Shown here in pieces: positions 16,837-24,167 of a DNA stretch of 64,000 nucleotides. Made by a program: the position numbers and the translations under genes. The stretch is from Nitrospirillum pindoramense (GTDB lineage Bacteria > Pseudomonadota > Alphaproteobacteria > Azospirillales > Azospirillaceae): positions 1-64,000 of the forward strand of contig NZ_VITR01000007.1 in NCBI RefSeq assembly GCF_007827955.1. Reading direction: 5' to 3'. Below the pieces are notes generated by a model. The model saw only the letters and a list, made by a program, of their open reading frames with translations. It did not search any database and was not told the DNA's origin. Each line of letters begins with the position of its first letter. Positions within the stretch are counted from its first letter, which is position 1.

Positions 16837-17403
16837 ATGGTCACGCTGACCCGCATCTACACCCGCGGCGGCGACAAGGGCCAAACCTCGCTGGGCGATG
16901 GCCGGCGCGTGGCCAAGCATGACCTGCGGGTCGAGGCTTATGGCACGGTGGACGAGGCCAACGCCGTCATCGGCTTGGCGCGCCTCCACACCGCCGGCAC
17001 GCCGGAGGACGCCTATCTTTCCCGCATCCAGAACGACCTGTTCGACCTGGGCGCCGACCTGTGCACGCCCGAGCAGGAGGCCCCCCCCTATCCACCCCTG
17101 CGCATCGTCGATGCCCAGGTCACCCGGCTGGAGCAGGAGATCGACGCGCTGAACGCCGAACTGGCGCCGCTGTCGTCCTTTGTCCTGCCCGGTGGCACCC
17201 CGGCGGCCGCCTATCTGCACCAGGCCCGCACCGTCACCCGGCGGGCGGAGCGGCTGGTGGCCGCGCTGGCGGAACGGGAGCCGGTGACGCCGGCGGCCTT
17301 CAAGTACCTGAACCGACTTTCAGATTTCCTGTTCGTCCTGTCGCGGTACGTCAACGGCCGCGGGGCGGGCGATGTGCTGTGGGTGCCCGGCGCCAACCGT
17401 TAA
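16837..17403 (+). CDS. Cob(I)alamin adenosyltransferase, PduO type
   Basis: A 188-residue ATP:cob(I)alamin adenosyltransferase that makes adenosylcobalamin from reduced B12. Evidence: the N-terminal ATP-binding 'YTRGGDKGQTSLGDGRRV', 'RVEAYGTVDEANA', the trimer-core helix with 'RIQNDLFDLGADL', 'FVLPGGTPAAAYLHQARTV' and 'RYLNRLSDFLFVLSR'-type motif near the end (here 'KYLNRLSDFLFVLSRY'). All belong to the PduO/MMAB family. Its product is needed by the class II ribonucleotide reductase at 30.5 kb in this same window. The start ATG at 16837 is close to the conserved N-terminus. Confidence 0.93.
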   Translation: MVTLTRIYTRGGDKGQTSLGDGRRVAKHDLRVEAYGTVDEANAVIGLARLHTAGTPEDAYLSRIQNDLFDLGADLCTPEQEAPPYPPLRIVDAQVTRLEQEIDALNAELAPLSSFVLPGGTPAAAYLHQARTVTRRAERLVAALAEREPVTPAAFKYLNRLSDFLFVLSRYVNGRGAGDVLWVPGANR

Positions 17404-17455
17404 GGGCCGGAAACATGCGGGAAGCAGGGGCGTAAACCCTTGGGTTTAGGCCATA

Positions 17456-17505
17456 TTGCAGTGCAACAGGGCAGCGTTGACAGCCTTGTGGGACAATCCT
17501 ATTTT
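17456..17505 (+). promoter_or_regulatory. etfBA promoter with upstream palindrome
   Basis: TTGACA (17477-17482), a 17-bp spacer and TATTTT (17500-17505) form a near-consensus sigma-70 promoter about 120 bp before etfB. Ten bases upstream of the -35 box lies the perfect palindrome TTGCA-G-TGCAA (17456-17466), a likely operator. Its flanks (CATATTGCA ... GCAACAG) recur at 42772-42790. TGC/GCA dyads are typical of PhaR-like regulators, but that link is conjecture. Confidence 0.65.
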
Positions 17506-17628
17506 TGCCGACCACGTCCGTATGGCTCGATCCGCCGGACGGGGAAAATAACCAGAACCCGCCAGATCGAGGGTGGAGCGTCACACCGGGCGGGCGCCCT
17601 CCAAGAAGTGCCAAAGGATGGCTTGAGA

Positions 17629-18378
17629 ATGAAGATACTGGTCGCGGTCAAGCGGGTCGTTGACTACAACGTGAAGGTTCGCGTGAAGGCGGACGGCACG
17701 GGTGTGGAGACGGCCAACGTCAAGATGTCGATGAACCCGTTCGACGAGATCGCGGTTGAGGAGGCTGTGCGCCTGAAAGAGGCGGGCAGGGCCACCGAGA
17801 TCGTGGTGGTGAGCGTGGGGCCGACGCAGGCGCAAGAGACGCTGCGCACGGCGCTGGCCATGGGTGCGGATCGCGCCATCCTGGTGCAGACGGACGCGGA
17901 GACGCAGTCGTTGGGCGTGGCCAAGGCGCTGAAGGCGCTGGCCGAGAAGGAACAACCCGGCCTGGTGATCCTGGGCAAGCAAGCCATCGACGACGACGCC
18001 AACCAGACCGGCCAGATGCTGGCGGCCCTCTTGGGCTGGGCCCAGGGCACCTTCGCCAGCAAGGTGGTGCCGGCGGAAGGAACCGTTGCCGTGACGCGTG
18101 AGATCGACGGCGGTCTGGAGACGGTGGAGCTGAAGCTGCCGGCGGTGGTGACCACCGACCTGCGCCTGAATGAACCGCGCTACGCCTCGCTGCCCAACAT
18201 CATGAAGGCGAAGAAGAAGCCGCTGGAAACGGTGGACCCGGCCAGCCTGGGCGTGGACCTGACGCCGCGCCTGAAGACGCTGAAGGTGGCGGAGCCGGCG
18301 AAGCGCGCCGGCGGGGTGAAGGTGGGCTCCGTCGAGGAGCTGGTGGCCAAGCTGAAGACCGAAGCGCGGGTGATCTGA
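17629..18378 (+). CDS. etfB: Electron transfer flavoprotein subunit beta
   Basis: A 249-residue subunit of the soluble heterodimer that takes electrons from acyl-CoA and related dehydrogenases to the quinone pool. The N-terminus [19 protein letters not shown], '[19 protein letters not shown]', '[20 protein letters not shown]' and '[19 protein letters not shown]' are diagnostic. An upstream in-frame stretch from 17440 is excluded because the conserved sequence begins at the ATG at 17629. Only two bases separate its stop from etfA, so the two are translationally linked and under the promoter at 17477. Confidence 0.97.
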   Translation: MKILVAVKRVVDYNVKVRVKADGTGVETANVKMSMNPFDEIAVEEAVRLKEAGRATEIVVVSVGPTQAQETLRTALAMGADRAILVQTDAETQSLGVAKALKALAEKEQPGLVILGKQAIDDDANQTGQMLAALLGWAQGTFASKVVPAEGTVAVTREIDGGLETVELKLPAVVTTDLRLNEPRYASLPNIMKAKKKPLETVDPASLGVDLTPRLKTLKVAEPAKRAGGVKVGSVEELVAKLKTEARVI

Positions 18379-18380
18379 CC

Positions 18381-19328
18381 ATGACGACTCTTGTGATTGC
18401 TGAGCCCTCGGTGGAGGGCGTGAAGGCCCCGACGCTGACCACCCTGGGGGCGGCCGCCAAGCTGGGCGGCGAGGTCCATGTGCTGGTGCTGGGCCAGGGC
18501 GTGGGCGCCGTGGCTGACGCCACCGCCCAGGTCGCCGGTGTGGCCAAGGTGCTGACGGCGGACGCCGCCGAGCTGGCGCATGGCCTGGCGGAGAACGTGG
18601 CCCCGCTGGTGGTGGGCCTGGTGAAGAGCGGCGGCTACAGCCACGTCTTCGCCCCCAGCACCACCTTCGGCAAGAACGTGGCGCCGCGCATCGCGGCCCT
18701 GCTGGACGTGGCGCAGATCAGCGACATCACGGGTGTGGAGGGTGCGGACACCTTCACCCGGCCGATCTACGCCGGCAACGCCATCGCCACAGTGCAGTCG
18801 TCCGACCCGGTGAAGGTGGCGACGGTGCGCGGCACGGCGTTCGAGGCGGTGGCGGCCACGGGCGGCAGTGCTGCGGTCGAGGCCGTGTCGGGTGCGGCGG
18901 ATGCCGGCCTGTCCACGTTCGTGAGCCAGGAAGTGTCGAAGTCGGAGCGGCCGGAACTGACCAGCGCCCGGGTCATCGTGTCGGGCGGCCGGGGCATGCA
19001 GTCCGGCGACAACTTCCCCCTGCTGGAGGCCTTAGCCGACAAGCTGGGGGCGGCGGTGGGTGCCTCTCGTGCGGCGGTGGACGCCGGCTTCGTGCCCAAC
19101 GACTACCAGGTCGGGCAGACGGGCAAGATCGTGGCGCCGGAGTTGTACATCGCCGTCGGCATCTCGGGCGCCATCCAGCACCTGGCCGGCATGAAGGACA
19201 GCAAGGTCATCGTGGCCATCAACAAGGACGAGGAGGCGCCCATCTTCCAGGTCGCCGACTACGGCCTGGTCGCCGACCTGTTCAAGGCCGTGCCGGAATT
19301 GACCGCGGAATTGGGCAAGGCGGGCTGA
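18381..19328 (+). CDS. etfA: Electron transfer flavoprotein subunit alpha
   Basis: A 315-residue partner of EtfB that binds FAD. The N-terminal domain (1-185) begins '[13 protein letters not shown]'; the C-terminal FAD domain shows '[17 protein letters not shown]', '[20 protein letters not shown]', '[20 protein letters not shown]' and '[11 protein letters not shown]', all family signatures. The length is normal. It is followed by a strong 12-bp hairpin and then the hydroxyacyl-CoA dehydrogenase gene, 97 bp on. Confidence 0.97.
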   Translation: MTTLVIAEPSVEGVKAPTLTTLGAAAKLGGEVHVLVLGQGVGAVADATAQVAGVAKVLTADAAELAHGLAENVAPLVVGLVKSGGYSHVFAPSTTFGKNVAPRIAALLDVAQISDITGVEGADTFTRPIYAGNAIATVQSSDPVKVATVRGTAFEAVAATGGSAAVEAVSGAADAGLSTFVSQEVSKSERPELTSARVIVSGGRGMQSGDNFPLLEALADKLGAAVGASRAAVDAGFVPNDYQVGQTGKIVAPELYIAVGISGAIQHLAGMKDSKVIVAINKDEEAPIFQVADYGLVADLFKAVPELTAELGKAG

Positions 19329-19365
19329 TAAACCCCGTTCAACACCCTATCCTGCCTCTTGTTAT

Positions 19366-19395
19366 GGGTCCCGCCGGCCGTATCCGGCGGGACCC
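19366..19395 (+). other. Strong hairpin between etfA and the dehydrogenase gene
   Basis: A perfect 12-bp stem, GGGTCCCGCCGG paired with CCGGCGGGACCC around loop CCGTAT, lies 37 bp after etfA. No T-run follows on either strand, so it is more likely an RNA-stabilising or processing element, or a weak attenuator, than a full terminator. Confidence 0.6.
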
Positions 19396-19425
19396 CGCCA
19401 GGGTGGCCTTGCAAGGACAGACACC

Positions 19426-20298
19426 ATGATACGCACGATCGGCATCATCGGTTCGGGGCAGATGGGCACGGGCATCGCCCAGGTGACATCGCTGTCCGGC
19501 CATACGGTCCGCCTGATGGACACCAGCCCGGAGTCGCTCTCCCGGGCCATGCAGACCCTTGAGAAGAACCTGGATCGCCAGGTGGCCAAGGGCAAGATCA
19601 CCGAGCCGGAGAAGGACGAGGCCCTGGCCCGCATCTCGACCGGCACGGACATGGCCACGCTGGGCGACTGCGACCTGGTGATCGAGGCCGCGACCGAGAA
19701 CGAGGACATCAAGCGCGGCATCTTCAAGGATCTGGTGCCGCACCTGAAGGCCGAGGCGCTGGTCGCCACCAACACCTCCTCCATCTCCATCACCCGGCTG
19801 GCGGCCTGCACCGACCGGCCGCACAAATTCATCGGCATGCACTTCATGAACCCGGTGCCGGTGATGCAACTGGTGGAGATCATCCGGGGCATCGCCACGG
19901 ATGAGGAAACCTACCAGGCCATCCGCGAATTGACGTTCAAGCTGGGCAAGACCCCCGCCGTGTCGGAGGATTTCCCCGCCTTCATCGTCAACCGGGTGCT
20001 GCAGCCCATGATCAACGAGGCGGTCTACACCCTGTATGAGGGCGTGGGCTCGGTCGAGGCCATCGACACCGCCATGAAGCTGGGCGCCAACCACCCCATG
20101 GGGCCGTTGGAACTGGCGGACTTCATCGGCCTCGACACCTGCCTGTCGGTGATGCAGGTGCTGTATGAGGGGCTGGCCGACAGCAAGTACCGGCCCTGCC
20201 CCCTGCTGGTTAAGTATGTCGAGGCCGGCTGGCTGGGCCGCAAGGTCGGCCGGGGCTTCTACGATTATTCCGGCGATACACCCCGGCCCACGCGCTAA
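19426..20298 (+). CDS. 3-hydroxybutyryl-CoA dehydrogenase
   Basis: A 290-residue NAD(P)-dependent short-chain 3-hydroxyacyl-CoA dehydrogenase interconverting acetoacetyl-CoA and 3-hydroxybutyryl-CoA. The Rossmann motif 'GIIGSGQMGTGIAQV' is at the N-terminus; 'VIEAATENEDIKR' and 'ATNTSSISITRLA' line the active site; 'HKFIGMHFMNPVPVMQLVEI' holds the catalytic histidine (H in GMHF); 'LADFIGLDTCLSVM' belongs to the dimerising C-terminal domain. The position after etfBA suggests use in fatty-acid or polyhydroxybutyrate metabolism. Whether it is called hbd or paaH in a given genome depends on context; both fit. Confidence 0.93.
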   Translation: MIRTIGIIGSGQMGTGIAQVTSLSGHTVRLMDTSPESLSRAMQTLEKNLDRQVAKGKITEPEKDEALARISTGTDMATLGDCDLVIEAATENEDIKRGIFKDLVPHLKAEALVATNTSSISITRLAACTDRPHKFIGMHFMNPVPVMQLVEIIRGIATDEETYQAIRELTFKLGKTPAVSEDFPAFIVNRVLQPMINEAVYTLYEGVGSVEAIDTAMKLGANHPMGPLELADFIGLDTCLSVMQVLYEGLADSKYRPCPLLVKYVEAGWLGRKVGRGFYDYSGDTPRPTR

Positions 20299-20326
20299 GG
20301 GGCCTACGCGCTGATCCGGCTTGACC

Positions 20327-20364
20327 AAAAAGCCCGCCCCCCTTCGCCGGGGGCGGGCTTTTTT
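20327..20364. terminator. Bidirectional Rho-independent terminator
   Basis: Stem GCCCGCCCCC (20332-20341) / GGGGGCGGGC (20349-20358) is flanked by AAAAA on the left and TTTTTT on the right, so it can end transcripts from both sides: the dehydrogenase gene (plus) and tlpA (minus). It overlaps the last bases of the tlpA stop codon. Confidence 0.9.
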
Positions 20365-20944
20365 ATTTCTTGTAGAACTTGATCAGCGCCTGCGCCTCGG
20401 GGGAGTTCCAGTCGGCGTCGCCTTCCAGGCGGCCGATCTCCCGTCCCTCGGCGTCGATCAGCAGGGTGGTGGGCAGGCCGCGCGGCTTCAGCACCGACAT
20501 GGCCGTGCTCTTGGGGTCCAGCCAGGTCGCCAGGTGGGTGATGCCGTGGTTCTGCATGAAGGGCGTGACCACGCGGGCGCCGCCCCGGTCCAGCGACAGG
20601 GCCACGACCTCGAATCCCCCCTTGCCGCCGGAGGTGTCCCCCAGGGCGCCTTGCAGCTTGTCCAGGGACGGCAGTTCCTGAACGCAGGGGCCGCACCAGG
20701 TGGCCCACAGGTTCAGCAGCACCAGGTGGCCTCTCAGATCCGACAGGTGAATGCCGCTGCCGTCGGGGCGTGTCAGCGCCAGGTCGGGAACCTGGGGATG
20801 ATCCGGGGTTTCGGTGAAGGGGGTGATGCCGCCCTTCAGGACCGGGGGCGCATTACCGGCCGCGCATGCCGCACCAGCGCAGAAAACGACCGACGCGACC
20901 ACGCCAATCCTTGCGAGAAACCGCAAAATCGCCATTCTTGCCAT
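20363..20944 (-). CDS. tlpA: TlpA-family thiol:disulfide thioredoxin
   Basis: A 193-residue exported or membrane-anchored thioredoxin. A hydrophobic N-terminal segment ('[20 protein letters not shown]') is followed by a thioredoxin fold with '[19 protein letters not shown]' and cis-proline 'GLPTTLLID'. TlpA proteins reduce periplasmic thiols, for example during cytochrome oxidase copper insertion. The ATG at 20944 follows GAGGGTG; a GTG one codon earlier is possible. It is divergent from argH across 56 bp, an arrangement typical of alphaproteobacteria. The cysteines inside the N-terminal segment are unusual but lie in the signal/anchor. Confidence 0.88.
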   Translation of the reverse strand: MARMAILRFLARIGVVASVVFCAGAACAAGNAPPVLKGGITPFTETPDHPQVPDLALTRPDGSGIHLSDLRGHLVLLNLWATWCGPCVQELPSLDKLQGALGDTSGGKGGFEVVALSLDRGGARVVTPFMQNHGITHLATWLDPKSTAMSVLKPRGLPTTLLIDAEGREIGRLEGDADWNSPEAQALIKFYKK

Positions 20945-21000
20945 CACCCTCGTTCCACCGGCCCCCCGTGGGCCCCGCTACAATTGGTCCCCGACCCCCG

Positions 21001-22443
21001 ATGACGTCAACTCCCGCGACCCCGGAAAACGCCACGCCCGCCCAGAATGCCGCAGCGACCGGCGCGGTGAACGAGCTGTGGGGCGGCCGTTTCAGCCGTG
21101 GCCCGTCGGAGATCATGGAGCGCATCAACGTGTCCATCGGCTTCGACAAGAAGCTGTGGGCGCAGGACATCGCCGGGTCCAAGGCGCACGCCACCATGCT
21201 GGCGGCCCGGGGCATCATCACGAAGGCCGACGCCGACGCCATCCTGACGGGCCTGGACCAGGTGGCCGAGGAAATCCGCGACGGCCGCTTCGTCTTCAAG
21301 ACGGAACATGAGGACATCCACATGAACGTGGAGTCCCGCCTGAAGGAACTGATCGGCGAACCCGCCGGCCGCCTGCATACCGCGCGTTCCCGCAACGACC
21401 AGGTGGCGACCGACTTCAAGCTGTGGGTGCGCGGCGCCTTGCAGCGCCTGGACGGCGACATGAAGGCGCTGCAGGCCGCCCTGATCGAGCAGGCGGACCG
21501 CAACGTCGACACCATCATGCCGGGCTTCACCCACCTGCAGACGGCCCAGCCGGTGACCTTCGGCCATCATCTGCTGGCCTATGTGGAGATGCTGGGCCGC
21601 GACCGCGCCCGGGTGCGCGACGCCATCGCCCGCCTGAACGAATGCCCGCTGGGCAGCGCCGCCCTGGCCGGCACGCCCTACCCCATCGACCGCGAGGCCA
21701 CGGCTGTCGCCCTGGGCTTCGACCGGCCCACGGCCAATTCGCTGGACGCCGTGTCCGACCGCGATTTCGCCCTGGACTATCTGGCCACCGCCAGCATCTG
21801 CGCCATGCACCTGTCGCGCCTGGCGGAGGAGATCGTGCTGTGGTGCACGAGCCAGTTCCGCTTCATCCGCCTGTCGGACGCCTTCACCAGCGGCAGTTCC
21901 ATCATGCCGCAGAAGAAGAACCCGGATGCGGCCGAACTGGTCCGCGCCAAGTGCGGCCGCGTCATGGGGGCCCTGTCCGGCCTGCTGGTGGTCATGAAGG
22001 GCCTGCCGCTGGCCTATTCCAAGGACATGCAGGAAGACAAGGAACCGGTGTTCGAGGCTGACGACACCCTAGCGCTGTGCCTGGCGGCCACCACCGGCAT
22101 GATCCAGGACATGACGCCCGACCCCGCCGCCATGCGGCGTGCGGTGGAGGCGGGTTTCCCCACGGCCACCGATCTGGCCGACTGGCTGGTGCGCCGCCTT
22201 GGCCTGCCCTTCCGCGAGGCGCATCATGTCACCGGCCGCATCGTCCGCCTGGCCGAAGAACGGGGATGCGGCCTGTCGGACGTGCCATTGGATGCCATGA
22301 AGGGCGTGGACGCCCGCATCACCGATGAGGTCTATGCCGTGCTGAGCCTGGAAGCCTCCGTCGCCAGCCGCACCAGCTTCGGCGGCACGGCGCCGGAACG
22401 GGTTCGTGCGGCGGTGTCGGCCGCCCGGCAACGGTTCCTGTGA
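21001..22443 (+). CDS. argH: Argininosuccinate lyase
   Basis: A 480-residue enzyme that splits argininosuccinate into arginine and fumarate, the last step of arginine synthesis. Family motifs run in order: '[10 protein letters not shown]', '[11 protein letters not shown]', '[14 protein letters not shown]', '[20 protein letters not shown]', and the fumarase/aspartase signature '[12 protein letters not shown]' around residue 300 with the catalytic serine loop. The ATG at 21001 is chosen because homology begins shortly after; an upstream frame to 20866 overlaps tlpA. The downstream lipoprotein gene starts 11 bases after the stop, so argH, the lipoprotein gene and lysA are probably co-transcribed. 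Confidence 0.97.
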   Translation: MTSTPATPENATPAQNAAATGAVNELWGGRFSRGPSEIMERINVSIGFDKKLWAQDIAGSKAHATMLAARGIITKADADAILTGLDQVAEEIRDGRFVFKTEHEDIHMNVESRLKELIGEPAGRLHTARSRNDQVATDFKLWVRGALQRLDGDMKALQAALIEQADRNVDTIMPGFTHLQTAQPVTFGHHLLAYVEMLGRDRARVRDAIARLNECPLGSAALAGTPYPIDREATAVALGFDRPTANSLDAVSDRDFALDYLATASICAMHLSRLAEEIVLWCTSQFRFIRLSDAFTSGSSIMPQKKNPDAAELVRAKCGRVMGALSGLLVVMKGLPLAYSKDMQEDKEPVFEADDTLALCLAATTGMIQDMTPDPAAMRRAVEAGFPTATDLADWLVRRLGLPFREAHHVTGRIVRLAEERGCGLSDVPLDAMKGVDARITDEVYAVLSLEASVASRTSFGGTAPERVRAAVSAARQRFL

Positions 22444-22454
22444 GGATGCCCCCG

Positions 22455-22793
22455 ATGAAAACCCCCTATACCCGGGTTCTGCTGATCAGCGGCCTGACCG
22501 CCGCCGCCCTGGCCCTGTCGGGCTGTGGCAAGATCGCCCACACCCTGGACACGCCGGACGGCGAGGACCATCCCCTGAACTTCTATCCCAGCCCCAAGCT
22601 GGACCCGCAGCCCAACGCGAAAGAGGCGCTGCCCAGTTCGGTTGACCAGCCCGGCACCTCACCGGCCACCATTCAGCCGGCGACCCCCTACGGCGTGATG
22701 CCGGACAGCCCGGTCATCAGCAACAGCGGGCCGATGATGGGGGGCACCACCACCAACACCCCCGCAAGCACCCCTTCCTCAACGCCCCAGTAA
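22455..22793 (+). CDS. Small lipoprotein between argH and lysA
   Basis: A 112-residue lipoprotein: signal peptide then lipobox L-S-G-C near residue 25, with the mature protein starting CGKIAHTLDTPDG. The rest is proline, serine and threonine rich, probably disordered. AGGA lies nine bases before the ATG at 22455. In many proteobacteria the lipoprotein next to lysA or dapF is LptM (YifL), which helps LptD assembly; this one sits in that place but lacks the typical 'CGLKGPLY' start, so equivalence is only suggested by position. Confidence 0.8.
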   Translation: MKTPYTRVLLISGLTAAALALSGCGKIAHTLDTPDGEDHPLNFYPSPKLDPQPNAKEALPSSVDQPGTSPATIQPATPYGVMPDSPVISNSGPMMGGTTTNTPASTPSSTPQ

Positions 22794-22847
22794 GGGCACG
22801 GGCCCCCCTACTCCGGGGCCCCAGCTTACGCGACGGTTCGGATCTCC

Positions 22848-24110
22848 ATGGCCTTCTCCTATGTTTCCGGCGTTCTGACCGCCGACGGCGTACCCCTGGA
22901 CCGGCTGGCGGAGGCCGTCGGCACCCCCGTCTATGTTTATGCCGCCAGCCGCCTGCGGGCCAATTACCAGGCCTACGCCCGGGCCTTCGCCCGCGACCCG
23001 GTGGACGTGTGCTTCGCCCTGAAGGCCAATTCCAACCAATCCATCATCAGCCTGTTCGCCCGCTTCGGCGCCGGTGCCGACGTGGTGTCGGAAGGGGAGA
23101 TGCGCCGCGCGCTGGCCGCCGGCGTGCCGCCGGAAAAGGTGGTGTTCTCCGGCGTGGGCAAGACCCGGGATGAGCTGGCGGCGGCCCTGGTGGCCGGTAT
23201 CCACCAGATCAACGTGGAAAGCCTGCCGGAGCTGGAAGCCCTGTCGGCCGTGGCGACGGCGCTGGGCCGCACCGCCCCCGTGGCCCTGCGCATCAACCCG
23301 GACGTGGACGCCGGCACCCATGGCAAGATCGCCACTGGGCGCAAGGAGGACAAGTTCGGCATCGACCTGGGCCACGCGGTGGCGGCCTACGCCAAGGCCT
23401 GCAGCCTGCCCGGCCTGGCGCCCAAGGGCTATGCCGTCCACATCGGGTCGCAGTTGCTGAACATCAGCCCCTATGACGACGCCTACGGCCACCTGTCGGA
23501 CCTGGTGATCGCCACCCGCGAGGCCGGCCTGAAGGTGGAACGGCTGGACCTGGGCGGTGGCCTGGGCGTGCCTTACCAGGGCGAAGCGGCGCCGGACCAT
23601 GACGCCTATGCCGGCATTGTGCGCAAGCGCCTGGGCAACCTGGGGTGCCGCCTGACGCTGGAGCCCGGCCGGTCGCTGGTGGGCGACGCCGGCGTGCTGC
23701 TGGCCCGCGTCATCTACGTCAAGGAAGGGCTGCACCGCTGCTTCCTGATCGTGGACGCGGCCATGAATGACCTGATGCGCCCCACGCTCTACGACGCCTA
23801 CCATGGCATCCGTCCGGTGTTGGAACCGGCGGCCGACGCCCCGCTTTCCCCCATGGACGTGGTCGGCCCCATCTGTGAGACGGGTGACACTTTCGCCCGC
23901 CAGCGGCCGCTGCCGCCGGTGGCCCAGGGCGAACTGGTGGCGTTCATGACCGCCGGGGCGTACGGTGCCGCCATGTCGTCCACCTATAACTCCCGCCCCC
24001 TGGTGGCAGAGGTGCTGGTGGATGAGGGGCAATGGGCGGTCATCCGCCGCCGCCAGACGTTCGAGGAAATGCTGGCCCTGGACGTGACGCCGCAATGGCG
24101 CCACCTTTAA
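22848..24110 (+). CDS. lysA: Diaminopimelate decarboxylase
   Basis: A 420-residue PLP enzyme that makes lysine from meso-diaminopimelate. The alanine-racemase-type barrel has PLP lysine K59 in 'VCFALKANSN', 'HIGSQLLNISPY', the phosphate-binding 'DLGGGLGVPY', and 'LEPGRSLVGDAGVLLARV'; the C-terminal domain supplies 'GPICETGDTFA' with the catalytic cysteine. The length is normal. A small GGGCCCC/GGGGCCC hairpin (22800-22821) lies between the lipoprotein gene and lysA. The DUF4175 gene follows after 57 bp. Confidence 0.97.
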   Translation: MAFSYVSGVLTADGVPLDRLAEAVGTPVYVYAASRLRANYQAYARAFARDPVDVCFALKANSNQSIISLFARFGAGADVVSEGEMRRALAAGVPPEKVVFSGVGKTRDELAAALVAGIHQINVESLPELEALSAVATALGRTAPVALRINPDVDAGTHGKIATGRKEDKFGIDLGHAVAAYAKACSLPGLAPKGYAVHIGSQLLNISPYDDAYGHLSDLVIATREAGLKVERLDLGGGLGVPYQGEAAPDHDAYAGIVRKRLGNLGCRLTLEPGRSLVGDAGVLLARVIYVKEGLHRCFLIVDAAMNDLMRPTLYDAYHGIRPVLEPAADAPLSPMDVVGPICETGDTFARQRPLPPVAQGELVAFMTAGAYGAAMSSTYNSRPLVAEVLVDEGQWAVIRRRQTFEEMLALDVTPQWRHL

Positions 24111-24167
24111 GGCGCAGGGCATAGGGCTCACCCGAGAGGACACAGCGGCCGAAAGGGCGCCGACGGC

